Assembly (NCBI GenBank): GCA_020746105.1
Contig: CM036620.1
Coordinates: 41,195,206 to 41,259,205, forward strand
Length of the DNA: 64,000 nucleotides
DNA from: Trogon surrucura
Lineage: Eukaryota > Chordata > Aves > Trogoniformes > Trogonidae
Reading direction: 5' to 3'
Within the stretch, counting starts at the first letter, position 1, and each line of letters begins with the position of its first letter. Made by a program: the position numbers and the translations under genes. Positions 37,545 through 51,400 of this stretch are shown one piece after another. The notes under the pieces were generated by a model, which was not told the DNA's origin, did no database searches, and saw only the letters and a list, made by a program, of their open reading frames with translations.

Positions 37545-37783
37545 GAAGCGACAGATAGAAGATTCGGAGTTGCCGTTGATAAATTCACTCTCTGCAATAG
37601 CGCTAATATACGATACTAATGCTAGCAAAATACTATCCCGGGTATTACACACCAAAAGGTGGAAGCGCAATTCTTACCAAGAAGGCGTCCCTGTCTTGGG
37701 TGAAGGAGAAGGAGCACAGCCCGTCGACTGCCTCTTCCTCTTCTGGGGTCTTCTCCTCCCAACGACACATACCCTCTATGCTC

Positions 37784-37791
37784 CTTATATA
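37784..37791 (-). promoter_or_regulatory. TATATAAG box of the 767 bp LTR
   Basis: TATATAAG on the minus strand, with a G-rich run (GGGGAGGGGGGCAGGGGG) 20-40 bases upstream that could be an Sp1-type site. Transcription would start around plus 37760. This is the best-looking core promoter in the window, but it is a relic of a solo LTR. Confidence 0.65.
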
Positions 37792-38143
37792 CTATCTTTC
37801 ACACCCCCTGCCCCCCTCCCCGGGGTGGCATTCAGCATGATTTGAGCGAAGAGTGGGTGACTATAGTCATATAGGGATATTAGGGTAAAAATTTCCACTC
37901 TGGGCCCCGTGGCCTTCAGGATTTTATTTTGCAAAAACTTATCTATGTGCAGGATGGTTCACATTGTTAGTCTTCCATGCGGCCTTGCTCCTTAGCCAAC
38001 ACAGGGACGTCCTGTCGTCACAAGACTCCCTCCTTCGGCTGGTTCTGTGTAGGCCTTGTTTTCCTCCGTTCTCTGGGTCTGCACAACAGATAAGCGAACC
38101 CCTGCGTTCAGCAAGTCTGAAACCCTTAACCTAAAATATCACA

Positions 38144-38825
38144 CTGAAAGATGTTCAGCGTAAATATATAGTATTCCTCAGTATGCCATTATTAAATGTA
38201 GGAATGAAAATCGTGGGTATTTGTGTTTTTCTGTATAGTTAGCACAGTTTTGTACTAGGCCATATCACAGATAATTTCAGCTCTTTAATCTCTGAAAACT
38301 CCTGTAGTTGGACATAATAAGGTAAATTTCCCTTCATAGTAGTAGCTGTTTGCTAAATTATCTGGCCATATTAGATTATAAGTGCTATTAAAGCAGTAAC
38401 TCCAGTAACAATAATTGAAATATTAATAATTTCACATTTTTAATAATTTCTAGTGAATTTTTTGCTCTGACGTGTCTAAGCATATAAAGAAAAGAATATT
38501 GGGTCTATATTTTTTGAAACCTAAATTGCTTCCTTTCCCAAATACACCACAGTAGTGTGAAATATTTTAGCAATAATATATAAGAAAGTATACCATATTT
38601 CTTGTACCATTATGTCTTGAATATGCATTTTATAGCATGCCAAACACCTGAAACCGTACATTGCCAAAATTCTCTCCACAGCTTATAGCTGGGAGTTTCC
38701 AAATAGAAATTGCCTTTAAATAACAGATTGTGTATAAAAGAATCAGTCTTGGACATGATGATACCAGTTTTGGATATATGGATGATTAACAGAAGAGTAC
38801 ATTACATTACACTACAAGATATTTG
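38144..38825. other. Non-coding spacer between LTR and CR1
   Basis: About 680 AT-rich bases with no recognised gene or repeat. Confidence 0.55.
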
Positions 38826-39026
38826 GGGTGCAAGCTGGATCATGGGAGGTTCCACAAAAACATTAGGAAAAACTTTTTCACTGTGAGAGCGACAGAGCAC
38901 TGGCACAGGCTGCCCAGGGAGGTTGTGGAGTCTCCTTCTCTGGAGAAATTCAAAACCCACCTGAGCGCGTTCCTGTGTGGTTGCCCTAGGGGATTCTGCT
39001 TTGACTGGGGGGGTTGGACTAGATGA
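38826..39026 (+). pseudogene. C-terminal remnant of CR1 ORF2
   Basis: An open frame (67 codons from 38823) covers only the last conserved segment of the CR1 polyprotein. It has no catalytic motif. It is informative as an alignment anchor for the subfamily and has no expected function. Confidence 0.8.
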
Positions 39027-39072
39027 TTTCTAGAGGTTCCTTCCAACCCCTAACATTCTGTGATTCTCTGAT
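38826..39072 (+). mobile_element. CR1 LINE 3' end, 5'-truncated
   Basis: A clean 5'-truncated CR1 with the last ~55 codons of ORF2 and the full 3' UTR. In one frame it reads HKNIRKNFFTVRA and then [24 protein letters not shown], the conserved C-terminus of CR1 ORF2 that also occurs at 54.2-54.3 kb. Then come GGGGGGTTGGACTAGATGAT, TTCCTTCCAACCCCTAACATT, and a terminal ATTCTGTGATTCTCTGATT. The frame runs on past the expected stop (to 39026), so the stop has mutated or a small indel is present. It is a typical dead-on-arrival insertion. Confidence 0.94.
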
Positions 39073-39289
39073 TTCGTTGTTTACTGTTCACACACAAATC
39101 TGCTTCGTAAATTTTGGAAACCATGTACCTTTCTGCAGAAATTATGATTGATTAGTAGTATTCACTTATGAAATGATGAAAAGGGGTGTAACATTTCATT
39201 GTCTTACACTTATGAAGGATTTTTCCAATGTGAATTAAGACAATGAGTAAGATATCTTTAGGAGAATATGTTTATAGCATGTAAGTTGT

Positions 39290-39443
39290 GGATCCCTCCT
39301 CCCTGGAAGTGTTCAAGGCCAGGCTGGATGGGCCTTTGAGCAACCTGCTCTGGTGAGAGGTGTCCCTGCCCATGGCAGGGGAGTCGGAACTAGATGATCT
39401 TTAAGGGCCCTTCCAGCCCAAACCATTGTGTGATTCTGTGATA
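39290..39443 (+). mobile_element. CR1 LINE 3' end (J/X-like tail)
   Basis: A second 5'-truncated CR1, 217 bases after the previous one and of a different subfamily. It starts in the CTCCTCCCTGGAAGTGTTCA block and passes AGGCTGGATGGGCCTTTGAG and GCCCATGGCAGGGGAGT. It ends with AACTAGATGATCTTTAAGGG, CCTTCCAGCCCAAACCATT and GTGTGATTCTGTGAT. Its tail is the same type as at 0.7 kb (complement) and in the SINE at 31.4 kb, so this subfamily is a good candidate for the SINE's partner LINE. Confidence 0.94.
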
Positions 39444-42400
39444 TGTCTCTTAATCAGCAAGTTTGTGGGCCGTTTGAATTTGTTTTAAAACGTACATACA
39501 AGCCACTCCCTTCTTTAAGGTACTTTCATATTTCTCTGGAATTTGTCCTCCAGTGCTTGGTGGCAGTGAAACTGAACTTCAGCTTGTGGTCTTGGAATAG
39601 AAGAAATACGTGTGATTCCATCTTCCTCTAAAAGTCAAAGATCTCTATGGTAAAACATAGATGTTTCGTTCCTTTCCACGTTTGTTGTTTCACAGACATA
39701 CGAGTGTATTTCTGTCGGAGTGTAGCCATCTGGCTTAAGACTTACACAACTCGTCACTGTTCTAAAATGTGATTTGTTGGCATATGTGAAAGGCCCAATG
39801 CTTCCTGTCAGAAAGCGGTTCCAATGGAAACACTGTAGTGGAATAAGGAAATATGTATTTCCTTAACTAGTGGAATGCAGTCCCTACATAATGGAATATC
39901 TATTGCCTAATCCTGTCTGATATTTAATAAATCTGTGATATTTGAGATAGATATATTTTTAATTTTCATATATAGGCTAAGCTTTCATGCATTAATTTTG
40001 CCTAGTGTTTGGGATGTTTTCTATGGGCCGGTTATGGTCTTGTCGTATTACAGTGTTTTTACAAGTCCTAATCCTTGGCTGTTGATCCTAGTAATAATGA
40101 GTTCTACAATTTAATGTCATCTTTACTGTTAGTAGAGTAATTACAATTTTTTTTCTTGGCTGAGGACATGCCTATTGAGTAGTTATTGATAAATAATGGT
40201 GTTTCTGTGTCAGACTTCTCAGTGTAATCTTATTATAAATGAATGAGATGTATGCTTTTTGCAATGCGATATTCTGAACAGTTCTGAGCAATTGCAAGCT
40301 GCCACTGTCTTTGTGCCTTACTGTGCTGATTCACCACCCATATCAGGCAGTGCTGTCATTAATTTTATAAAAATTGAAGACTTCAATAAAACACCCTTAG
40401 CTTTAAAAATAGCAACAGCAATAGAAAAGCCTTTTTTGTTTATTTTTTACCCAGTTAATTAGATTACCACTAAATTCCTTAGCGGAGACAGTACAAATTT
40501 CTGTATGAGTAATCTCATTTTGTAATTTTGCATCTGCAGTTATTAGTGGAAAAGTACAGGAACATATTATAGCTACTGAAGATATTGCTTATGATGCTCT
40601 AACCAGGGAGCATTTAGAGCTGTTATTCCTGATTGACCTAATTGTGAGAGTAGTTGGGTCACTGAATGACAGGTCCACCTTTCAACCAAGTGCAAGTTGA
40701 TCTTAATGCTACAAGAAAACTACCTGAAGGCATCCTTCCTTTTTTTTTTCTTTTTTACCTTAAAGCTTTTCTCATTTTAGCCTGCCACTCTCATGCAGTT
40801 AGGTGTCAGTGGCATACAGCCAATCTGTGCTTGTCATGGTCTGTCATCATATATCACAAAAGAGCATGCATACATAGCGTTCCCTGCAGCAGGATTTTTC
40901 TTCTCTATCCCCACCATTCTCATTTCACCTTAATTTAGAGCGCCACTCTATATTTCGGTTAAAAAAAAAAATCAGACTAGGAAGACAGCAGAGTAAAACG
41001 TTTTGCTTTGAAGGGCCAATTCATTAGGAGAAAAAAAATATACCCATCTTTGTTTTCTGCTGCTATCTGACCAGTAAAGCTGAGTGCTCTCTCTTCCATA
41101 CAGTATATGTGTCTATTTTTAACAGAGTTGAATCCACAAGGGACATGAATAGGAGTAACAGTTTCTGAATAACCAAATTATTTACTTCTTAATATGCCTG
41201 TTGCCTCTACCTATTTTACTTGGACGTAGGAAGCAAAGTAAAGGAAAGAGTTGGGCTCAGAAGGCAACAGTCTCCTCAAATTCTTCTAGAAGACCGCTAA
41301 AGACAAGTAAATATTGCAAACACAAGTCTAAAATGAGCCTTTAGATGTCAGACTTAGGAGAATCCCACTTTGTGTGACTGAATTTGCTGTAGACTACTGA
41401 AGGGTGAAATAGTAGGTAGTGTCTAGCCCCATCAGTAGGTATCCTTCTGTTGACCTGCTAACTTCAGTTTTAAACTCTAAGAATAAAGCTTTAGGCTAAA
41501 TATAAAGCAATGCTCAGAAGTCTTACAATTTATCATAGTTCAGAATCCAATTTTCCTTTGTCATCTTAAGAAGCAAGTACAGTCACTGTAAAAGTTTCAA
41601 GGTTGCAAGTCTTCTTTCAAGTCTTTTTATGGTTATAACCATGGTTCATTCCATGAAGGATCAGAAACCGTGACATGATTTTTAGAAATGATTAAGCAAC
41701 ATTCTCAAGCTGTAAGTGTGGGATACTATGGAGACTACAGAGTCTCAGACTCAGCATCTAAAGACACTGTTTCCTAAATGATTTGTTGTTAATTATTCAC
41801 TCTGCTGTCAGCTATTTGCTGGTCGCTATAGCTAAGGGATTAGGTTAACTGCTTTGATAGGTCCTCCTTTTTTCTAATTGCATTTCTCTGCCCTGTCTCA
41901 CAAAGTATTTTCATCCACCTCTCAATCCTGCTGGTCAGTTGCTCCAGTAAGAAGTGTCAATGACTGTGGTTAGTAATTACGCAGATGTGAGCAGACAATC
42001 CATCATGGTGGGTTTTGCACCTGGCAGCTGATAATTAATCATGGGGCCATGGTGCAGAAGCTACATGGTGGACCAAAAATTTGTTTCCTAAAGGCTTGTT
42101 CAGGGTTAGAACAAAAAAGAATAATGAGCCCATAGCTAGTAGCTCTTGTCTACCAATCAATCTTCCTGTTTTGCCTTTTAAACTCTTAAATAGGGTTTGA
42201 TGAAATCATCCATGGAAGTGATAATAATAGGTCAGTGGAATTAATGTTTATTTGAAGATTTCACTTTGATACTCTTGGGTGTTTCTCTTTTTTATCTTTT
42301 TTTTTTTTTTTTTAATGTTTCCATCTAGTATAAAGTAGGAGAATTAGATATTTGGTAAATCAGAAAGTGGATATATTAGGTTCGGCACCAAGTGAGGGGA

Positions 42401-45400
42401 TATAAGTCTTTTCAAGGGTGGAAGGTCTTGTTGCTATACTCACAACAGGCATAAAGTAAGATGGATAAGAACAATAAGATCATAAGGTCAATAGAAGACT
42501 GAAAGTAACATGAATATTTGCTATCACACTTTGACAGCATATCCGGAGATGACTAATGTTCCGTCAAGGTATCTTCACTCAAATTCATTGAAAATGTTCT
42601 TCCTTCTAAGTATTTTGTATCTTGGCTGTAGGTTATTGTATGAAAACCATTAGAGAGCATAAAGTTCTTTCTGGCTTGTTCCCTGAACTTGCCTAGAAAT
42701 GTTCCCACAGATGTTTTAGCCCAGCATTGTCATAATGATTATAGGATCCCTCAGCCACACTGAATGTAATCAGAGAGAACAGACTGTATTTAGCTGCAGT
42801 AATAAAGAGTTATGGAGATTCAGAAGAAAAAAAAAAAAGGAGGCAAGCCAACATTTGATTTCTTCATGCTGACTTTTGTCTTACTGCTAAATTTCATCTT
42901 CCTTGCAGGGTTTCTCAACCCCTGCTAATAATTATTTTTTGCCGCCTCACACCTCCAGAACTGATTAGTGATATCAGCTTGATAGTGTGTACCCTTCCTC
43001 ATGGTGCTTGAAGATAATCCTACAAGAAGATATGTCTCACCTATAACTGCCAATCTCAGAGATAGATGCTCAATTTCATCTGTTTAGCCTAGGATCCCAC
43101 ATGAGCGCATTGCTCCATCTGAAGGTTGGAAGCGTAGGATTCAGGCACGGCAAGCACTTCCAGAGCAATTTCTAACTTAGTGAACAGAAGGAAATTTGGC
43201 CTCGTAACTGATAAAGAGGAGCAGGCAACAGTAATTTCACTATTGTAATCTATGGTTGTTTCTCCCTGAAAGAGTTTTGTCACAAAAGGCAGATGAGATA
43301 GGATTCCGTTCCTTTTTCCTTCCTGATGAACGCTCACGCTGAATCTAGCCTGGCAGAAAACCAGTGCAAAAGATCAATCTTTGATTTATTCTTCTTTGAA
43401 GAAACATATATATAAAAAAACAGTCTATAAAAAGTAGCATTTTAGAAAATCGTTAAAGTGAGTGTATTTTTTGTGGTGCTTTAAAAGACAGTGTCTGTCT
43501 GACAGCAATAGGATATTGAATGAGATGGACCTGCGGTCTCATGACCCACACTTCTTCTAAAGCTCCATGACCACTTAAGTTCTTTAGATTCAGAGTTGTA
43601 GTGCATCCATTATATCTAGTGAACCTTGAACTTTTCCCCAGGCATACCCTAAATAAGCCTTGCCTTCCAGCCCAGTGGGCTGAGTGGGTGACTTCTGACA
43701 ACACATTGTATGGTTACACAATGGGTACTTAATTACACTGTCCTCTTCTCCTAAAATAAGAGGTGATTGTGTTGCCTACTGATAGTAGCCTGGATTTCTA
43801 ACACTCTGTGGCTGGTGGCATTTCCACAGCTAAGTACTTTTAAGTATACTTAAAATAAGTACCTGTCATAAAAAGTTACAGTTCCTCTTGCCTCAAAGTA
43901 GAAGAATGGACTTACTACCATTTAAGGACACTTTCAACTCTCTTTATTGTACTTGAAACTATATTTTACATAGAACACAACAGCTTCTTAGTAGTGCTTC
44001 TGGACAAAATTTAACATATGCCTACGTGTGTTATTTATTGACACTGTTATTTACAAGGAGTATCTATTCTGCTTTGCATGCTTCTTAGATGATTTCTAAA
44101 AATGTGCATTTTGTGTCTCATAGCTCGCTTGAATGCAAAGCACAGAGTTCATTGTTTCATTATTGTTTAAAATCACCCTTTAATTGTCAGAGTTCACAAA
44201 ATGTGTATGAAACCTTCTTGACTCTATTTTGAGTGTCATTCTGCCAAAGTTTTCTTTTGTCCTCTGGTTTTCCTGTTCCAGTGAATTATTTCATAACCTC
44301 AATGTGTTATACCAGAACTTTGCTTTCTGGGAGGCTTCTTTACCTTGCCATTAGGACCATTCTCAAGCTTTTTTTTTTCCCTCAGATTCTGGGTATTTGA
44401 AATCCTTGTTGCTTATTTACTAGAATTCTGTAATACTGACCTATTCTATATTAAATAGTAATTATTTTGATGAACCAGGGCCTTTTCAAGTATGTTCTTG
44501 TCTGATGATGAGAAAGTAGTGAAAAAACGGAATCCAGAGGACTCGGAATAAAATTTTTCCTCTGGACTTCCGTGCTGCCTGATGTTGAGCAAATCACTTT
44601 CTTTTCATGTTTGTTTTGCAGTCTGTAAAGTGGAGCAAGATTATCCTCATTATTAACAATTCTAAAAATAAAAAGTGATTTTGATTCTGCTATTATTTAG
44701 GCATCCTAGGCAAAAATGGTAGAGCTTTCTCCTTTTCCGTATAAATGTTTTAGCATAAGAAAAACCTTAAATAAAGAACTGTCATCCAGAGGATGAAAGA
44801 TTAGAGAAGTGTACCTGTTTTATTCTTTTACCACAAAAGTAAGGATCTGAGATTTAGCCAGAGAGCTTAAGCAAATCAAAAGCACTACTCAAAAAGTAGG
44901 AAGCTCGCTCTGTGAGACTGTACAGGAGCAAACACAGGAAAGTGAAATCAGAATTTGCTTCGATGAGAAGAGAGGCACATCTGGACTTGATTGTAAAGAT
45001 GGAACTTTGAAAACTAAAGTGATACATACAGGTTTTTTACTGTACATAATGAGAGTCTGTATCTGAACAAATAGTTATTTTCAGTAATATGGGCTTGGGT
45101 AGGTTCTCTGCTGTTTTTTTCTCCTCTGTCCTGAACTTCACAGAAAGAATTCAACAAAGAAAAGAGGTCATCTAGTCTCCCAAGAATTTGTTCCTCCTTT
45201 AACTTCTTAGCTACGCGTAACAAATTCTCAACAAACCAAGTTTTTTATAGTTTGTTAAAAGCCACAACTACCTATCTTTTTCATGTCACACTGTTTTCCG
45301 ATCTACTCACTTCCCTTCACCATTGCATTGTAGCATTAAATTAAAATTATTGGATGAGGGTAATAGTAGAACTTGCTGCCCAAGATCAACTCATCTTTGA

Positions 45401-48400
45401 AATATCACATTTTTCTTACCTTTTTCTATTAATTAATAATTTCCCCATATCTTAAGTATTATCATCATCTCCTGAATTTATTTTTATTTTGCAACAGAAA
45501 GAGTTTCACTCTGGGGTTTTATAACATTGCAGTTTTCTCCTGAAATTAAAAAACTTAATAAAAGATTGTCAAAATCGTCGTCATACTTCCTATAAATAAT
45601 GTCAAACAAGTCTAGTCCAGTGCTCTGGATTCACTTACTGGCAGTCTTTTAAAAAAACAATAAAGCAGAACAAGAGAAAGTAAAGATGGTGGAGGGGCAC
45701 ATGCCTCTTTATTGTTCTCTTCAGTGGGAATTGGGTAGTATTGTTAGATTATTTTCCCTTCACTACACATAAAAATGAGATAGATAAGTAATAAAGTAGT
45801 AGTCATATGTACTGATTTTAATCTGTTTTTAAACCATGAAAAATAGTATTAAATTAAATGTATTATAAAAATTAAAATGTGAGAGTAAAAAGATCACTGA
45901 AGAGAGTTCGGTGATATCACAATAGTTATGGTCTAAAGACAGATTTAAAGGTTGCAAGAGCAATATGCATTTTAAGGAAAAACTATCTGTAAAAAGGAGG
46001 GAGTGCAAAGCTGAAATAGACTATAAAAATATTGTGTAAAACATTGAAATATTATACGGCTCGCAACTACTGTGCTCTGAGTTTATTGCTTCATTTTTGC
46101 ATTTTCCTTTCTTTTCCCTGTAGCACCCACCCACCTTCCACCCAGTCAGTCTCTCCATTTTCACAGACTTAAAGCTGTCTAAAAAGGATGTGTCTCGTTT
46201 TCATTGGGCTCTACTCCACCTTGGCTTGTTTCCTCATTTAGGTCATTAGGACCACCATAAGACAAAAAAATAATAGTGACTCTCAAATATTAAAAAAAAA
46301 TCCTATTTATGTTACTGTTTTAGAAATGGGATGGGTACCTATCACAAGATGAAGTACAGGAAGTAAATTTAGAAGCAGCACAACTTGATGCAAGTGCCAG
46401 AGGTTTTCTGATTTATACCATGAAGAGTTTTATGGATTGCTAAAACTTCTGTTGAATTTCTGCATGTGCCATTTACATATTGTAAACCTACCTTCAGGCA
46501 ATGCTGTCAACTAATAAAGAGTAAGATTTTTTTTTATTGTCTTCATAATTAGTGCTTCATAGAAACTACCTTGTAGCTTCTACCGTTGTAGCATGGAACC
46601 CCTTCTTGCCTTTTGTCCCCGTGTGTCTGTCTTCGTTGTACAAAAATGCTGAAACAATTGCTCTAGTTTGAGTAGTAAAAATGCTATCAGTGAAGAGTGT
46701 TTCCTGACCCTCCATCTATAAAGTTACCATCCTGTAATTCAGTACTTGAACAGGTGCCAAGAGGTGACTCTGTCACAGGCAGCAGTGTAGCAACAGGATG
46801 AAAAACGCATCAGGCTGACCTGCATAAAGCTACGTTAATTGAAGTTGGTACACTGCAAACTGGCAAACAGAGTGGCACTAATGAAATGCTGAGGTGAAAA
46901 ATATATGAGTCGGCATAGCAGTTATCATTAAACTATAATGAAGACAACAGCATCAAAATGTTTTGGGACTACCAAGCAACGGTTTGGGCTGCACTGTTAG
47001 AATGAGATTTGTAAAGACCCAACAAGACTCTGTAGCCTTGTATATTATAGGAGTTAAAAAATTTTACAAGGTTAGTAATGCCTCATAATATCAGTCAGAA
47101 TATCTATTTTTTTTAATGATATATATCCTTCTGAGATATGACCCCCCAAAAAATTCTTAATATTTCTCCTAAGTCAGTGAAGTTCTGCCTACCACTGCAC
47201 TAAAAACACTAGAGTATCTATTATGCACAAATGAGAGATCAGTATAAAATAATACATAAGAACAAAACTCTCCGCTGCACTTCTAAGAGCATTTGCCGTA
47301 GCAAAATCATGTTCTTCGAGTGTGGATGAAAGGTCTAGTACCCACTGCATCCTTCTGTTTAGTATTTCCCATTGCTGAATGCACATAGTGTCAGTTTTTA
47401 AACATGCTGTATCATTTACTCGTGAGGCTTTTTCCCCACTCTATATACTGTAAAACAATGCTATCCTACCTGTGACTCACTTAACTATAGCAATTCAGTT
47501 TACATTGGAATTTTGTGTTTAAAATGGTTTCCATGCTTTTTTTTTCCACTGGCTGAAAGATGTGATGCTGGGTTTATAGATGCATAAAGTGAGAATAAGG
47601 TAATAAGTGGGACCCCTTGGAGCTAGATAATTGTCAGAGGGACAGAAGGGGACTGGCAAGCTGCTGCAGCAATGAGACAGGAAAAAATTGAGTTCCGTGT
47701 ATCCAGTAAAAGAGGCAGTCCTGGGGACATCTGGTTTCCAAGGTGAGGTCCCTGCAAGTGTGCAGGCTTTTAAGGGTGATTTCCAAGCTTAAGTAATAGT
47801 TTTAGCTGGCAAGGGGCTCTAAAAGGGAGCAAATAGAACGCTTTTGAGTCGATCGAAAGAAAATTGGTTTGAACAGAACAGCTTTTGGGACCACTGCAGG
47901 GTTGCAAGGTAGAAGTACTGTGTGTTTCTAGGAACTGCATTGCAGGAAGGAAAAAATAAGAATTATTCATGCTTAAGGTTGGGAAATGTGGCAGCATATT
48001 AATTGTAGGAAGAACGTGCTGATGAATAACTTTTGCAGATAGGGACTGCCCACAGACAGACTTGAAAACTGAACCCATTACTGCTTCTTTTCCTTACCCC
48101 AGGGAGTTTTCAGGACTTGAGCCTGAAACTTGGTGTGAGACACAGTCTGGGAGTTGGTTAAGAGCTAGCATCTGATCTTTAATTCAGTTCCTAAGAATTT
48201 AGGAAGAGTGAGGTAGAGATCAAAGGTTAGAAAGTGCTGTCTTCTGTATTTTTTCCTAAAAATCTGAAATTGAGGGGATGTTAGTTCTCATTTTTTCATA
48301 AAGGAGGATTGGACAACTATTTTAGCAACGAACTTGGGAAAAACATGGTATTTCCAGAAAAAAAGAAAATTAAATGCTTCAGGGGAGAAAGAACTGCTGA

Positions 48401-51400
48401 TGTTTTCCATACCTTGCATTTCTACATCTCCATTTGGGGACATTTTTGACAGTGATATTCACATTTATGCCATATTTATTTCATACTTAATAGAGTTTTA
48501 CAGAAATTTGACATATCTTTGAATGTTGCTCTGGGGACAGTAGGAGTATGTTCATTATCTACTAGGATGTTTGCTAGTTTCTTGGGAGATTATATAGAGG
48601 AGGAGTCAGGGGAAGATTGCTGACTTGGTGGATGCTCTGTAAAAATGGTAAAATGTACCTCTGGAAGAACAGTTTTTAATTAGTCAGCATATGCTTTTCA
48701 AAAAGACAACAATAAACAGAGAAGTGTCAAATATAGTTTCAGATGTAGCTCAAATTCAGTCACTAGTAAAAATCTATAGAAGAAAGCAAACAAATGGAAA
48801 AACAAACCACAATAGGTAAAAACTAATACTTCATGAAGTTTCTCACTGAAAACCTACAATGGGGAAGGGGAGGAGGGAATACGTTTTTCAAATTGTACCA
48901 AAATTCCAGCCACATAACCCTTAACAAATGTCTACATAAATACTGTAGATTTCCACTGATCAGTATCATCGCAAGTTAGAGCTTCATCCTTCTCTTTGAC
49001 CTAAGGGAAAAAAAAAAAATGTAGTAGGTCCTTCTGAAACATCAGCTGTTATTTTAGAAGAATTCATATCAATTTGCTTCATTACATTTTTCTCAAGTAA
49101 AACACTTATTTACTAAAATATAAAAGTGACTGGTTTGGATTGTATTTAACATTTTGATCAAAGTGAGGTGTTTTGGTTGTAGGATTTTGTTTGAATATTT
49201 TTCAACTATTAGTGAAATTGTGATATGAGATTGAAATGAATCAAGTCAAAAAGTGGAAATGTTTCGTGTGAAAATTGGTTTGGCTGTATATTTCAGTGTT
49301 GCAGTGTTACTCAGAACTGATTTGCTTTTTTGCTCCATTTGACAAGAATGACCTGGTACCTCTAAAACTAAAAGGTTGCTGTTATTAAGTCCACATTTTC
49401 AGAGGAAAAATATTTTAGTTAGATTCAATTTTCTGTGATTGTACATCACCATATATTTTTTTGATCTACTGTGTTCCCTTTGACTGGGGTTTGGAAAGGA
49501 AGAAGAGGAAATTGGAGACTGTTGCTCTCCATTCTGAAATGGACCTGTTGAATCCAGTGGGAAAACAGCAAAATTGAGACAACAGGCCTGTTCTTGGGCC
49601 TTGTTTAATCCTTTACAGCTTTGCAAATTTACTGTGAAGAACAAGCATAGTGGATTTTGTAACATGCCAACTTTTCACGGGAAAAGTTTTCATGGAATGA
49701 GTTATAATGAATGGCTGTCCTTTGGGCAACCAGACCGTAGTGTCCTTTGACTCTCTTCTGATAAATAGTAGTATTGTGTGTATAACTTTTTCTGCAGGCT
49801 GTAAGAGCATATTAAGCTGCTTGCCATTTTAAATAATGTTTTCAGTGGCAACGTGTATGTTGTGACCCAGAAGTTAGTTTAATTAGCCTTAGCCCAACGG
49901 GTCATTCAAAGCTAAAATTATGTCATGATCTAATACACTTAAATTAAACACAGTCTGTAAAAATGGCTTTATAATCAAATAATTAAATGAGGACTCTCAA
50001 GGACATTTATTAAGTGAGACACTTGCATAGAGAGCACAGGAAAACGCCAGAGAGAAGTCTGTAATCAGTACTTCAAACATGGGTTTTTTTCATGAACTTT
50101 CCATTAAGTCAAAGTAAAGTTGATGATTACCTGGGGAAGAGTTTAGTTTGACACTATGCCATGCTGGAGGAAAGTCCACTGAATAAAATGGGTTTCAGTG
50201 AGTCTGTTGAAGCCATTGGCAATAAGCTTTCAAGACTTCAAAACCACAGCGCAAAGATCTGTGACTGCTGTCCTCTGTGGAAAGGAACATGGTTTTGTAC
50301 GCACTCATGTTGTCACACATTTAAAACATTTGGGTACAAAGCCACTAAACTGAAGGCACTACACAGATCCATATATTATGTGAACACAACCGTTAAATAC
50401 TGGGATTCAGTTTTTATGCTACAGATGCTTTTTATTCCGGCACACTTTCAGTTATAGGTTGCAAAGGAATTAATTGATCTTGTATGGAAGTCAAAAATAG
50501 GTGAACTTTGACAATGTTTCTCCAAATGCTTCAAAACTGTAAGGATGTTTTATTTCTGAAACAATTAAGTGCAACTATTTTCTGAACTCACTACCAGTAT
50601 GTATCACATATCTGCTTACTGTGTCTTGACAGTTTCCTACCACTGTCAGTCACTTCTGTTATTGTGCCCTTTCTTCTGTCTCTGTCAAGTACTTTGTGTT
50701 TAAAATATCAATCCAGATCAATCTAATTATGCATTATACCCCTCATGCTTAGCTAAATATTTGTGAAGACAAAAGCTGACCTGTGCACAGAGGAAAAAAA
50801 AAACCCAAGCCATTCATTTTTTAGTTATTAAGACAGAGTAAAGTGATTTTTTGTTTGTTTGCAAGTATTAATATTAATGTGTCCTTCTGGAAATTGTTTT
50901 ATACAACTGAATAAAATACAGTCATTTGTAAGCAGAAAACCCTTTAAATTCTGTAAATAAAATAATTGCAGTTATGGATAATTTAATTAATTACACATTC
51001 CTGAGAAGAAAATACTGCTAAAAGAGTGGAAGTTTGGGCATCTTAGTTAAACTCTTGAACAGCGTTCATGCTTAATTTTGGCACATTTCTGACAGTCTGT
51101 ACATCATTTCGTTTCCTCATCTAAAAACATCATCAGCTTCCCTAATCGCAAACCATGCTGTTGGGAATAATTCACTAATGCCTATAAAAGCAAAATGGCC
51201 TATCAATAAATAAATAAAGAAAATAGGGTTTGACCTGGATTTCCCTAATCCGATTTACACAGCTGCATAAATGCTTGTGCCAGCATAAAAGGAACAAGAT
51301 CAAGTGGTGGGGTGAAATTTTGAGTACATTGCTTCTTTTGGAACTACCAGCTTAAAGTGTTCATGAAATATCACCTTTAATGGATCTTAGGGACCGTGAA

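Larger units (their letters stand above)
37377..38143 (-). mobile_element. Solo LTR of an endogenous retrovirus (767 bp)
   Basis: On the minus strand it starts TGTGATATTTTAGG (plus 38143) and ends GTGCCTCTCACA (plus 37377), with short inverted termini TGTGA/TCACA. A TATATAAG box at plus 37784-37791 and AATAAA at plus 37539-37544 give a clear U3-R-U5 order. U3 is about 380 bases and R about 220. The U5 part carries three 31-33 base tandem units (37413-37508). GC content is well above the flanks, as in many avian LTRs. No gag-pol sequence adjoins it, so it is solo. The five to six bases outside the two ends do not match, so no target-site duplication is claimed. ERV class is not assigned. Confidence 0.85.

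Noticed and set aside
37371-38149. Target-site duplication around the 767 bp LTR
   Set aside because: Left flank GTGGC and right flank CTGAA differ, and shifting the boundaries gives no exact match.
42297-42313. T17 run as a minus-strand retrocopy poly(A) tail
   Set aside because: There is no AATAAA or ATTAAA at the right distance, so it is treated as a homopolymer.
45140-45190. AGGTCATCTAGTCTCCC resembling a CR1 tail block
   Set aside because: Only one short block matches, and the neighbouring CR1 blocks are absent.
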